A DNA stretch of 27,142 nucleotides from Lichenicola sp964248625 (GTDB taxonomy: Bacteria > Pseudomonadota > Alphaproteobacteria > Acetobacterales > Acetobacteraceae), in the NCBI GenBank assembly GCA_964248625.1, contig CAXTZG010000051.1, positions 1 to 27,142 on the forward strand, read 5' to 3'. The notes under the pieces were generated by a model. It saw only the letters and a program-made list of their open reading frames with translations. It did not search any database and had not been told where the DNA came from. Below are positions 13,641-21,223 of this stretch, in pieces. The position numbers and the translations under genes were made by a program. Position 1 is the first letter of the stretch; each line of letters starts with the position of its first letter.

Positions 13641-15665
13641 ATGACATTCGGGAACTGGCGCAGGACATCCTGTGCCCTGGTGCTTTCAACGGCGCTGACG
13701 CAGCCGACCATGGTCTTCGCCCAGGAGGCCCCGGGCGACGTCTCCATCGCTCCGCCGAGCAGCAGGCTTGTCGCGAAATACGCCACCAACCTCGCAGCGC
13801 AGCCGGCGCTGACCACCGCGCAGAAGGTGGCGCTGCTTCGGACGAAGGTGAAGTACGTGTTCGTCCTGTTCCAGGAGAACCGTTCGTTCGACTTCTATTT
13901 CGGCACCTTCCCGGGCGCGCACGGGCTCTACAGCCAGTCGGCCGGCTCGACGCTCGGCTTCAGCCAGCCCATCGTCAACACCGACGGCAGCGTCGGCACG
14001 ATCTCGCCGTTCCTGATCCCGCAGACGGTCAAGACCGCAGCCGGCGCCACCGTGCCGCTCTACCCGGCCGACACCGCCTCGATCGACCATTCCCATGCCG
14101 GCATCCTGGTCAGCCAGGACTTCGTCGGCGGCGTCTCGAAGAACGACCGCTTCGCGCTGGACGAGGAAGGCCTCACCACCAATGCGCAGGGCGCCATCGT
14201 CAGCAAGACCACCGGCCTGCCCGCGACCGCGAATCCGACCCTGATCCAGAAGCAGATGGGCGAGGTGGCGATGAGCCACGTCGATTGCGACACCGCGCCC
14301 TATCTGTGGCAGTTCGCCGACCGCTTCGCGCTGTTCGACAATTTCCACATGACCGTCACCTCGGCCTCGACCCCGAACGCGCTCGCGCTGATCTCCGGCC
14401 AGTCCGGCCTGACCCAGTGGGCCCTGCATCCGGGCGAGGCCAGCAGCAACACCGCCAGCCCGACGGTCGCCAGCAGCGGCGGCGAGCCGGTGGTGGGCGA
14501 TCCGGGCCCGTTCGCCGGCTCCAACCTCGATACCTCGCCGGTGAAGCCGACCTATAACCCGGCCGACGAGAATCCGAACAAGCCGGCGCTGAACCAGACC
14601 TATGCCAGCCTGCCGCTGTCCTTTATGGGCAAGGACATCGCCACCACGATCGGCAGCGACCAGAACCCGGCGATCGACCTGGTCGACGTCCAGCACGACC
14701 TGCAGACCATCGCCGGCGACGGCAAGCAGCCGACCAACTGGGGCTGGTTCCAGGAGGGCTTCGACACCGAGCCCACGGATTCGGCTGCGGTCCCGGCACA
14801 CAGCGCCTACGTCCTGCATCACAACGGCCCGCAATATTTCGGCTATGTCGGNNNNNNNNNNCAGGACTTCTTCACCGCCGTGAACAACCGGCTGCTGCCT
14901 GCCGCGGGCGGCGTCGCCTACGTGCGCGGCGGCTACGACAACAATGACGGGCTGGTGCCGGTCGATCCGAACGCCGCCGTGCGCGCCGCCTTCCCGGGCA
15001 GCGACGACCATCCCGGCTATTCCGACGCCCAGATCAGCGAGCAGCTCGTCGCAGACGAGGTAAATGCGATCGCCGCGAGCCCGTACTGGAAGGACAGCGC
15101 GATCATCATCACCTACGACGAGACCGACGGACTCTACGACCACGGCGCCGTCACCTCGCGCGTCAGCGACCCCGAAGGCAACCCGCTCGAGCCGTCGTCG
15201 CGCATCCCCACGATCGTCATCTCGCCCTATGGCAAGGCGCACGCGATCATCAGCGAGAACTCCGAGCACAGCTCGATCATCAAGTTCATCGACAAGCTGT
15301 TCGACCTGACGCCGCTCGCCGACCTGCCGGACGAGAAGAAGGGCTTCAAGCTCGGCAAGACCCAGTTCGGCCAGAACTATGTGGGCCCGGCCGACGACGT
15401 CGTCCCCGGCATCGGCAACATGCTGGCCGCCTTCGACAACAACCGCCTGCTGGGCACCACCGCGCCGCTGCCGGCCTCCTACGCCGAGATCCAGCCGGGC
15501 GTTGCGCCGAGCCTGCCGCACTATGCCGCCGGCGGCTGCTACACGCTCAACATCGTGCCCACCGACTATGTCGGCGACAAGCTGATCGATCCGGCGCCGG
15601 CCGATTTCAACCCGCGCCCGTCGGTCACGCCGGGCATCCCGACCTCGGGCACCTGGACGCCCTGA
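13641..15665 (+). CDS. Phosphoesterase family protein (phospholipase C / acid phosphatase type), interrupted by an assembly gap
   Basis: This secreted protein of about 674 residues has a signal peptide ending near residue 28 (VFAQ-E). It belongs to the PF04185 phosphoesterase family, which includes non-specific phospholipases C and the AcpA acid phosphatase. Family motifs are VFVLFQENRSFDFYFGTFPG near residue 73, SHVDCDTAPYLWQFADRFAL, NFHMTVTSASTPNALALISG, GGYDNNDGLVPVDP, DDHPGYSDAQISE and ITYDETDGLYDH. The C-terminus ends in PGIPTSGTWTP. Ten Ns at 14852-14861 fall in the frame after QYFGYV. The frame resumes at QDFFTAV without a shift, but remembered homologues have roughly a dozen more residues there. 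The substrate (phospholipid or phosphomonoester) cannot be told from sequence. A strong terminator follows. Confidence 0.88.
   Translation: MTFGNWRRTSCALVLSTALTQPTMVFAQEAPGDVSIAPPSSRLVAKYATNLAAQPALTTAQKVALLRTKVKYVFVLFQENRSFDFYFGTFPGAHGLYSQSAGSTLGFSQPIVNTDGSVGTISPFLIPQTVKTAAGATVPLYPADTASIDHSHAGILVSQDFVGGVSKNDRFALDEEGLTTNAQGAIVSKTTGLPATANPTLIQKQMGEVAMSHVDCDTAPYLWQFADRFALFDNFHMTVTSASTPNALALISGQSGLTQWALHPGEASSNTASPTVASSGGEPVVGDPGPFAGSNLDTSPVKPTYNPADENPNKPALNQTYASLPLSFMGKDIATTIGSDQNPAIDLVDVQHDLQTIAGDGKQPTNWGWFQEGFDTEPTDSAAVPAHSAYVLHHNGPQYFGYVXXXXQDFFTAVNNRLLPAAGGVAYVRGGYDNNDGLVPVDPNAAVRAAFPGSDDHPGYSDAQISEQLVADEVNAIAASPYWKDSAIIITYDETDGLYDHGAVTSRVSDPEGNPLEPSSRIPTIVISPYGKAHAIISENSEHSSIIKFIDKLFDLTPLADLPDEKKGFKLGKTQFGQNYVGPADDVVPGIGNMLAAFDNNRLLGTTAPLPASYAEIQPGVAPSLPHYAAGGCYTLNIVPTDYVGDKLIDPAPADFNPRPSVTPGIPTSGTWTP
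14852..14861. other. Assembly gap (10 Ns)
   Basis: Ten consecutive undetermined bases lie inside the phosphoesterase gene. Ten is a common placeholder length, so the true gap size is probably unknown. Confidence 0.97.
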
Positions 15666-15688
15666 TCCTTCGGGACGACCCGCCTGTC

Positions 15689-15724
15689 GGGGGAGCCGGT
15701 CCATCCGGCTCCCCCTTTCTGTTT
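15689..15724 (+). terminator. Intrinsic terminator after the phosphoesterase gene
   Basis: A perfect 11-bp GC-rich stem, GGGGGAGCCGG (15689-15699) with CCGGCTCCCCC (15705-15715), surrounds the loop TCCAT. It is followed at once by TTTCTGTTT. This is the clearest Rho-independent terminator in the window. Confidence 0.92.
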
Positions 15725-15739
15725 GACGGAGCTCACCTG

Positions 15740-16783
15740 GTGCGACGCCTTTTCCTGCTGCCGCTGTTCGCGGCGGCGGCTTTTCTGCTCGTCCGCACCG
15801 TGCCGGCAGCCCATGCCGGCGGGACGCTGGACAAGATCAGGGCAGCCGGCACCTTGAGCTGCGGCGTGGTCAGCGACGAGGAGGACTATTCCGAAGCGGA
15901 TCGGCACGGGGATCTCAGCCGGCTCGGCGCCGACTACTGCCGGGCGCTCGCGGCCGAGCTGTTCGCCGATGCCGGCCGCGCCCGCTTCCTGACGCTGCGC
16001 GACGAGCCGGACGGTCTCGCCGCACTGCGCGACGGCAAGGTCGACGTGCTGTTCGGTGCCACGCCCAATCCCGCGATCGGCAGCGTCTACCGGGTGGCCT
16101 ACGGGCCGCCGATCTTCTTTGACGGCCAGGGCTTCCTGGTCCCGAGCCGGAGCGGCATCAGGACGGTGGCCGATCTTGCCGGCCGTCACGTCTGCTTCAT
16201 CAACGCATCGCCGCCCGAGCAGCTGCTCTATGACGCGCTCGATCCGCGCCTGAAGACGCCGTCGATACATTTCCCCTTCAGCGAACGCGGCGAGATGGTC
16301 GACGCCTTCGTCGCCGGCCATTGCGACGCGATCACCGGCGACATCTCCTGGATGGCCAACGTTCGCGCCGGCCTCCGGGCGCGATCGCCCGACCTGTCCA
16401 TCCTCGCCGACACGCTGTCGACCGACCCGCTCTCGCCCGCGTACCGGACCGGCGACACGCAGTTCGCGGCCCTGGTCGACTGGACGGTCTGGGCCCTGCT
16501 GCAGGCCGAGGCGCACGGGGTCACGCAGGCCAACGTCTCGAGCCTGCGCGGGAGTGCCGATCCGGTGGCACGGCGCCTGGCCGGTGCCACCCCGTGGATC
16601 GCACGCTCGCTCGGCGTGCCGGATGTCGCCTTTGCCCATGCGATCAGCGCCGTCGGCAATGCCCGGGAGATCTACGACCGGGATGTCGGGTCGGGCTCGC
16701 CGCTGCAGCTTCCGCGTGGCCGCAGCGCCCTGGTGGCGGATGGCGGCCTGATGTGGTCGCTTCCGATCGAGCCGCTGCAGTGA
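15740..16783 (+). CDS. AapJ-like amino-acid ABC transporter substrate-binding protein (orphan)
   Basis: This 347-residue periplasmic protein has a GTG start and a signal peptide cleaved near AHA-GG (residue 27). It matches the general L-amino-acid binding protein AapJ and family 3 extracellular solute-binding proteins. Evidence is TLDKIRAAGTLSCGVV at the N-terminus, GADYCRALAAELF, the FFDGQGFLVPS strand, VCFINASPPEQLL, HCDAITGD, the AEAHGVTQANV helix and the closing AVGNAREIYDRDVGSGSP. The ligand loop SRNTTWT of AapJ reads FGATPNPAIG here, so specificity may differ. No permease or ATPase gene is nearby, so it either pairs with a transporter elsewhere or works as a sensor. It begins 15 bases after the terminator hairpin tail. 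Confidence 0.85.
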   Translation: MRRLFLLPLFAAAAFLLVRTVPAAHAGGTLDKIRAAGTLSCGVVSDEEDYSEADRHGDLSRLGADYCRALAAELFADAGRARFLTLRDEPDGLAALRDGKVDVLFGATPNPAIGSVYRVAYGPPIFFDGQGFLVPSRSGIRTVADLAGRHVCFINASPPEQLLYDALDPRLKTPSIHFPFSERGEMVDAFVAGHCDAITGDISWMANVRAGLRARSPDLSILADTLSTDPLSPAYRTGDTQFAALVDWTVWALLQAEAHGVTQANVSSLRGSADPVARRLAGATPWIARSLGVPDVAFAHAISAVGNAREIYDRDVGSGSPLQLPRGRSALVADGGLMWSLPIEPLQ

Positions 16784-16814
16784 TCCCCCGGCGCCAATGC
16801 CGCCCGCATCGCGC

Positions 16815-17468
16815 TCAGGCCGGCGCGAACAGCAGGGTGATGGCTGCCAGGTGAAGCAGCGCCGCGCTCAGCACCATTAGGTGCCAGAGCGCATTGTGGA
16901 ACCGCAGTCGCGCGTTCGCATGCAGCAGCGTGCCGACGGAGTAGACGAGCCCGCCGCCCAGCAGCAGGCACAGCACCAGCGTCGGCAGCGCCATGACCAG
17001 CGGATGGATGAACAGCAGCACCAGCCAGCCCATCGCCAGATAGAGCAGGAGCGCCACACGGCCGAACCAGGCCGGCCGCAGCACCGTCAGCGCCACACCC
17101 ACGACCGCGATCGACCAGATCGCAACGACGAGCGGCACGCCGAGGCGTGGGGGCAGCGCCCGGGCGGCATAGGGCGTGTAGCTGCCGGCGATCATCACGA
17201 AGATTGCCGCATGATCCAGAACGCGCAGCCGCGCCTTCAGCAGCCCCGCCGGACACAAATTGTAGGCGGCCGATGCCCCGAGCATGCACAGCATGCCGGA
17301 CGCATAGACCAGCAAGGCGAGGCGGGCGGACCAGACGGCCTGCGGCAGGCTCCGCCACAGCATCCAGCCCAGCCCCATGCCAGCCAGAAGCAGGCCGGCC
17401 ACGTGGACCAGGCGGTCCGCCGCAACCTCATCGGCCCGATAGGTCGGAAAATCGTGGGTAGAGCTCAC
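16815..17468 (-). CDS. Hemolysin III / PAQR family membrane protein
   Basis: This inner-membrane protein has seven hydrophobic segments and about 217 residues from the GTG at 17468 (a GTG at 17516 would add 16). It matches the hemolysin III (YqfA/TrhA)/PAQR family. Signatures are ADRLVHVAGL at the N-terminus, GASAAYNLCP, LDHAAIFVMIAGSYTPYA and the final FHNALWHLMVLSAALLH. The usual zinc-ligand His of the first motif (SxxYH) is Asn here, as I recall for many alphaproteobacterial members. Asp of LDHAAI and the last His residues remain. The role in bacteria is poorly defined; the haemolysin name is historical. It converges with the AapJ-like gene. Confidence 0.85.
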   Translation of the reverse strand: MSSTHDFPTYRADEVAADRLVHVAGLLLAGMGLGWMLWRSLPQAVWSARLALLVYASGMLCMLGASAAYNLCPAGLLKARLRVLDHAAIFVMIAGSYTPYAARALPPRLGVPLVVAIWSIAVVGVALTVLRPAWFGRVALLLYLAMGWLVLLFIHPLVMALPTLVLCLLLGGGLVYSVGTLLHANARLRFHNALWHLMVLSAALLHLAAITLLFAPA

Positions 17469-17539
17469 CGCTGGCTCAAAGCGTGACGCAGGAGCAAGGA
17501 AATCCCTGTCAGGCACCTCGTCAGGGAGCGCTGGACCGT

Positions 17540-17737
17540 CTAGGAGGCGGTCGCGAGCTGAACTTCGTCGATCACCCGCTCATGGCTGTCGCGCAGGCTC
17601 TTGACCCGATACTGGTAGCCCTGATTGGTCACCGGCAGGGCACGAACGACGGTGTAGACGCCTCGGGTGATGTTGTTGTCGTATTTTCCGGGGACGAACG
17701 AGACCCGGTCGCCGACGCCGAACTTCGGCAATGACAT
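17540..17737 (-). CDS. Small SH3/KOW-like conserved protein
   Basis: This 65-residue protein has an ATG at 17737 preceded by AAAGGA. The sequence begins MSLPKFGVGDRVSFVPG and continues with GVYTVVRALPVTNQGYQYRVKS, a pattern of short beta strands like SH3/KOW folds. It belongs to a small family of conserved hypothetical proteins that I recall from alphaproteobacteria. It follows the cspA-like gene on the same strand after a strong hairpin, so the two may share a transcript. It is probably cytoplasmic, and a nucleic-acid or ribosome link is only a guess. Confidence 0.75.
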   Translation of the reverse strand: MSLPKFGVGDRVSFVPGKYDNNITRGVYTVVRALPVTNQGYQYRVKSLRDSHERVIDEVQLATAS

Positions 17738-17750
17738 GAGATGTCCTTTC

Positions 17751-17776
17751 GACGGCCCCGCCAGAGCGGGGCCGTC
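17751..17776 (-). promoter_or_regulatory. 11-bp hairpin between cspA-like and SH3/KOW-like genes
   Basis: GACGGCCCCGC (17751-17761) pairs perfectly with GCGGGGCCGTC (17766-17776) around CAGA. On the minus strand no U-run follows; instead the ribosome site and start of the next gene come within about 15 bases. It may end or process the cspA mRNA, or limit translation of the second gene. Confidence 0.6.
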
Positions 17777-17789
17777 CTGCCTGACGAGA

Positions 17790-17996
17790 TCAGCTCGCCT
17801 GGAGGTTTCCGGCAGAGACCTTGCCCTGCTGGCCACGCTCGAGCTCGTAGCTGATCTTCTGGCCTTCGTTCAGACCGGTCAGGCCTGCGCGCTCTACGGC
17901 GGAGATGTGTACGAAGATGTCCTTCGAACCGTCATCGGGCTGGATGAAACCGTAGCCCTTCTGGCTGTTGAACCACTTCACTGTACCTGTCGACAT
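17790..17996 (-). CDS. cspA: CspA-type cold-shock protein
   Basis: This 68-residue single cold-shock domain protein is the standard length. It carries GTVKWFNSQKGYGFIQPDDG (RNP1) and DIFVHISAVERAG (RNP2), and ends in a short GKVSAGNLQAS tail. It binds single-stranded RNA/DNA in the cytoplasm and acts as an RNA chaperone. The ATG at 17996 has AGGAG at good spacing. The 164 bases to the divergent DUF1345 gene leave room for a long leader, as is usual for csp genes. A hairpin separates it from the next gene. Confidence 0.95.
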   Translation of the reverse strand: MSTGTVKWFNSQKGYGFIQPDDGSKDIFVHISAVERAGLTGLNEGQKISYELERGQQGKVSAGNLQAS

Positions 17997-18160
17997 CGCA
18001 AGTCTCCTCTTTAGGCCTGCCAACCGCCGGATGCGGTCAGCTTCACTTTTCGTTTGGGAGAATTAGGAGTCGACGTGCGTTACTACGTAGGATCGTATCT
18101 TCCCGGCCGAAAAGACAGCCGATGCATAAGACATAAGCTCAATCGTCAGAAACACAACAC

Positions 18161-18874
18161 ATGATCTCGGCGGCAGCTCCGGGTCGGCCATTGTGGCGCC
18201 GATCGCGGCGCACGATCATGCGATCCGTCACGACCGCGAGGCCCAGATCCGTGTTCCGCCACCTGCGCTATCGCCCGTCCTTGTCGGTCGGCCTGCTCAC
18301 GGCCCTGCTGGTCGGGGCGATCGGGCTGACGATGCTGCGTCTGCCGACGGCCCTGCTGATCGGCTGGGACACGGGCGTGCTCGCCTATGCCACGACGTTC
18401 CTGATCGTGGCCAGCCGCACCACCACCGCCAGCCTGAAGCGCGTCGCCGCTCTGCTCGACGAGGGTCGGTGGACGATGCTGCTGACGACGATCATCGCCG
18501 CGATCGCCTCGCTCGGCGCCATCGTGGCCGAACTCGCGCAGATGCACGGCAAGCCCCATGCAGCCTGGCTCGATGGGCTGGCCGGCCTCACCGTGCTGCT
18601 GTCGTGGATCTTCGTGCACACGATCTTCACGACGCACTACGCGCACGAGTTCTGGCGCAGCGGCGGCCTCGCCTTTCCCGGCAACGACAAACCGAACTAC
18701 AGCGAGTTCCTGTATTTCTCGTTCTGCATCGCGGTCGCGAGCCAGGTCAGCGACGTCGCCACCGAATCGGCCTCGATGCGGAAACTGGTGCTGGCGCATT
18801 CGCTGGTCGCCTACCTGTTCAACACCGCGATCATCGCGCTCGGCGTGAACATCGCGGCATCCCTGGCCGGCTGA
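18161..18874 (+). CDS. DUF1345 membrane protein
   Basis: This protein of up to 237 residues has about five membrane helices and belongs to DUF1345. The family signature is clear: WIFVHTIFTTHYAHEFW near residue 148, GGLAFPGNDKPNYSEFLYFS, VASQVSDVATESASMRK and the closing LFNTAIIALGVNIA. The start is uncertain, either ATG at 18161 or the ATG at 18218 just before the basic RSVTTARPRSVFRHLRYRP stretch. Function unknown; it is an inner-membrane protein. It is divergent from cspA and converges with the SDR gene, with 14 bases between the stops. Confidence 0.85.
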   Translation: MISAAAPGRPLWRRSRRTIMRSVTTARPRSVFRHLRYRPSLSVGLLTALLVGAIGLTMLRLPTALLIGWDTGVLAYATTFLIVASRTTTASLKRVAALLDEGRWTMLLTTIIAAIASLGAIVAELAQMHGKPHAAWLDGLAGLTVLLSWIFVHTIFTTHYAHEFWRSGGLAFPGNDKPNYSEFLYFSFCIAVASQVSDVATESASMRKLVLAHSLVAYLFNTAIIALGVNIAASLAG

Positions 18875-18888
18875 CCGCGCCCGGCCGC

Positions 18889-19623
18889 TCAGGGCGGCAC
18901 GATCTTGCCGTCCCAGTCCAGCACGCAGCCGTTCTGCCCGTCCTCCAGCCCGTCGATCACCGCAAGCAGCCGGTCCGCCGACCAGGCAGGGGTGAACAGC
19001 CGTCCGTCGGCGACGCCGCGCTGGAACGGCCGGCTCAGCGCCGTGTCCACCGTGCCGGGATGCAGCCCGACGCACAGCGTCTCGGGCGATCGGCGCTGCG
19101 TCTCGATCGCCAGGTTGCGCAGGATCATGTTCAGCGCCGCCTTGGACGCCCGGTAGCCGTGCCAGCCGCCCGAGCGATTGTCGCCGATGCTGCCGACCCG
19201 CGCCGACAGGGCTGCGAACACGCTGCGGCCGGGCCGGGCCATCAGCGGCAGCATGTGCTTGGCGACCAGAGCCGGGCCGACCGCGTTGATCCGGTAACTG
19301 CGCATCAGCGCGTCGGCATCGAGCGCCCGGTAGCTCTTTTCCGGCTGCACCGATTCGTCGTGCAGCAGGCCGGTGGCGACAACGACCAGGCGCACCGGTC
19401 CGGACAGCGAGGCCGCCGCGCAAGCGATGCTGGCCTCGTCGCCGACATCGATCCGGCCATGTCGCAGCCGGCCGTCGCCAACGTCGTCGTCAAGCATCCC
19501 GCGCGAAAGTGCCACCACCGTCGCGAAGTCCGGCCTGTCGAGCAACGCCGTCACCAGTGCCCCGCCGAGGCCGCCGGACGCGCCCACAACCACAGCCGTT
19601 CCACCCTGGATGAAGCTGCGCAC
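18889..19623 (-). CDS. Short-chain dehydrogenase/reductase (CsgA/C-factor-like)
   Basis: This 244-residue Rossmann-fold oxidoreductase has the NAD(P) motif VVGASGGLGGAL at about residues 12-23. It also has the RIDVGDEASI strand, VVVATGLLHDE, INAVGPALVAKHMLP, the catalytic Ser in FAALSARVGSIGDN and the YRASKAALNMILR active site (YxxxK). The PGTVDTALSRPFQ loop is typical of the C-factor/CsgA-like group of SDRs. The substrate is unknown. The start is ATG at 19623, 10 bases after the stop of the DUF427 gene on the same strand, so the two likely form an operon. Confidence 0.9.
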   Translation of the reverse strand: MRSFIQGGTAVVVGASGGLGGALVTALLDRPDFATVVALSRGMLDDDVGDGRLRHGRIDVGDEASIACAAASLSGPVRLVVVATGLLHDESVQPEKSYRALDADALMRSYRINAVGPALVAKHMLPLMARPGRSVFAALSARVGSIGDNRSGGWHGYRASKAALNMILRNLAIETQRRSPETLCVGLHPGTVDTALSRPFQRGVADGRLFTPAWSADRLLAVIDGLEDGQNGCVLDWDGKIVPP

Positions 19624-19633
19624 TGCGCCGGTG

Positions 19634-20095
19634 CTACCAGCCCAGCGTGCCGGGCCCGCCCTTGAACGGACCCTTCAAATCGCGCGTGATCCAGCCGCCA
19701 TAGAAGCCGCCCGGCTGGGGCGTCACCTGCTCGTCATCGACAAAGCAGGCCTGCATCGCCCCGGCAAAGACCGCCACATGATCGCGCAGCGGCAGAAAGG
19801 CCTCGGTCGGCTCCGGATAGCTCCAGGCCGCCCGTTCGGCGAGCCGGGTGCCCGACCGGATGCTCCAGTAGCGGGCCCGCCCCTTCCACTCGCAGACACT
19901 GCTGCCGGTCGCCGGCTCCAGGACGCCGTCTGCAAAGGCGTCCGGCGGCAGGTAGTAGACCGGCGGATGCGAGGTCTCCAGCACGCGCCAGGCAGCCTGC
20001 GTGGCGGCAACGATGCGGCCGGCGAACAGGATGCGGATGGCGCGATCGACCGGCAGCATTACTGGCGGCCGCGGATACTGCCAGACGTCTTCCAC
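19634..20095 (-). CDS. DUF427 family protein, longer type
   Basis: This protein of about 153 residues carries a DUF427 domain. VEDVWQYPRPPVMLPVDR opens it, LETSHPPVYYLPPDAF follows, and SVCEWKGRARYWSI contains the hallmark CxWKG. It then has RAAWSYPEPTEAF and the end motif VTPQPGGFYGGWITRDLKGP. The start is chosen at GTG 20095 because family members begin just before the VWxYPRP segment; the frame remains open further upstream through the lipoprotein gene. It precedes the SDR gene closely and differs from the 93-residue DUF427 protein at 7931 by its N-terminal extension. The biochemical role is unknown. Confidence 0.85.
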   Translation of the reverse strand: MEDVWQYPRPPVMLPVDRAIRILFAGRIVAATQAAWRVLETSHPPVYYLPPDAFADGVLEPATGSSVCEWKGRARYWSIRSGTRLAERAAWSYPEPTEAFLPLRDHVAVFAGAMQACFVDDEQVTPQPGGFYGGWITRDLKGPFKGGPGTLGW

Positions 20096-20117
20096 CCGAT
20101 GACCGCCGATGGCCGGT

Positions 20118-20276
20118 TCAGTGTCCGACGACGTAGCCGCCTCCACCACCACCGTAAGGCCCGCGCGGACCGCCTCCGCCATAGCCGCCCCCGTAACCGC
20201 CATGATGCCGCCAGTAGCACCCCGTCATCGACAGCGTCCCGAGAACCGCAAGAACCGTCATCAAGCGTTTGATCAT
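20118..20276 (-). CDS. Small glycine-rich lipoprotein
   Basis: This 52-residue precursor starts at ATG 20276 with AAGGAAC upstream. It has a lipoprotein signal peptide (MIKRLMTVLAVLGTLSMTGC) with the lipobox cysteine at residue 20. The mature part is about 33 residues, almost all Gly, Tyr and His (WRHHGGYGGGYGGGG), and ends in GGYVVGH. It would be attached to the membrane by lipid and flexible. Function unknown. It is followed 22 bases later by the DUF427 gene on the same strand. Confidence 0.7.
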   Translation of the reverse strand: MIKRLMTVLAVLGTLSMTGCYWRHHGGYGGGYGGGGPRGPYGGGGGGYVVGH

Positions 20277-20556
20277 AATGTTCCTTGTCGTGCGCCACGA
20301 GTTACCGATGCTCTTCCCAGGAGGGCACACGGAACCGCAGGCCGGATGTCCCGTGGGACCGGCAGAAAGAGCAGCAAATTCAGTGAGGTCTCGATTGAAG
20401 CTGCAGCAGTTAGTGAGCCATCGCTAGGCGTTGACAGCGTTCGGTCGATCGTCATCCCGCGACCTGACTGATCGAACAATGCGCTGCCTCTCCACCACGA
20501 TCGTCATCAGATGGATGCGGTATCGGCCTCGCCGCTGCAGCGCGCACATGTTCCTG

Positions 20557-20703
20557 TCAGGGCGCGCCGCTGCCCGGTGCCCCGAGCTGGATCCCGGGCT
20601 GGTTGACATAGCTGCCCGATGGCGGCGCGATGCCGGTGTTGGCGCAGGCAGTAACCGCCAGCAACCCCAGCAGCGACGCCGTCACGATAACTGTCCTGAT
20701 CAT
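20557..20703 (-). CDS. Tiny lipoprotein
   Basis: This 48-residue precursor starts at ATG 20703 with AGGAGA at good spacing. The signal peptide MIRTVIVTASLLGLLAVTAC ends in a lipobox Cys at residue 20. The mature 29 residues are Pro/Gly/Ala-rich (ANTGIAPPSGSYVNQPG). It lies 49 bases downstream of another tiny lipoprotein gene with a similar plan. It is reminiscent of entericidin-like or small peptidoglycan-anchoring lipoproteins only in size. Confidence 0.6.
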   Translation of the reverse strand: MIRTVIVTASLLGLLAVTACANTGIAPPSGSYVNQPGIQLGAPGSGAP

Positions 20704-20752
20704 GCGTTCTCCTGTGCGCCAAACGCGCCAATGCCGATCGAAGCCAGATCCG

Positions 20753-20884
20753 TCATGGTCCATGCGCGGCGCCAAGAGGCGTCAATCCGTTGGTATCGGC
20801 CTTCATGGGCGGTGCCGTGCCGGTCACGTCGCAGGCTGCGAGCCCGAGCAGCAGGGCCATGATCGTTGCAAGCTTCCTGGTCAT
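20753..20884 (-). CDS. Tiny lipoprotein
   Basis: This 43-residue precursor starts at ATG 20884, with GGAG about 6 bases upstream. The signal peptide MTRKLATIMALLLGLAAC has a consensus lipobox (LAAC). The mature 26 residues begin CDVTGTAPPMKADTNG, and the stop is TGA at 20753-20755. The TG-x-APP start of the mature part resembles NTGIAPP in the neighbouring lipoprotein, suggesting that they are paralogues. Function unknown. Confidence 0.55.
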   Translation of the reverse strand: MTRKLATIMALLLGLAACDVTGTAPPMKADTNGLTPLGAAHGP

Positions 20885-21084
20885 GACGCGCTCCGGTTTC
20901 GAGCAGGAACGCGCGCGACGATCCGAAGATGCCGTGTTGATCAGGTCGGCCGGCTGGGTCGGTCATGATGCCGACACATGGGCGCGTGGCACTTCCGGTC
21001 GGACAGGCGCGAGGCCAACCTCGAGATCGCCTGCAATATCCCTGGGAACCAGCCGTCAGACACCGAAAGACCTGCCGCCGATTG

Positions 21085-21160
21085 TGGCGTCCCGTACGGG
21101 GTTCGAACCCGTGTTACCGCCGTGAAAGGGCGGTGTCCTAGGCCACTAGACGAACAGGAC
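21085..21160 (-). tRNA. tRNA-Glu (anticodon UUC)
   Basis: On the minus strand the sequence folds as a 76-nt cloverleaf. The acceptor GTCCTGT pairs with ACGGGAC with one G-U pair. The D-arm region is CTAGTGGCCTAG, the anticodon stem-loop is CCGCCCTTTCACGGCGG with anticodon TTC, and the T-arm is ACGGGTTCGAACCCCGT. The 3' CCA is encoded. It lies 63 bases downstream of recJ on the same strand. Confidence 0.95.
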
Positions 21161-21223
21161 AAGGCCAGAACAGGCGCGCGAGTGCGGCCGTCGGCGTCTG
21201 CGTAGCCGAGGGTTCGGAGAGGG

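Noticed and set aside
13686..15704. Antisense open frame of 672 codons opposite the phosphoesterase gene
   Set aside because: Its translation is low-complexity Arg/Gly/Ala/Val without any family motif, while the plus strand carries full phosphoesterase motifs. Long antisense frames are expected at this GC content.
20285..20556. Possible gene between the Gly-rich and the next lipoprotein
   Set aside because: Short frames here lack ribosome sites and recognisable composition; I see nothing supportable.
20885..21084. Possible integration site or mobile element next to tRNA-Glu
   Set aside because: No integrase, direct repeat of the tRNA end or composition change is visible in the window.
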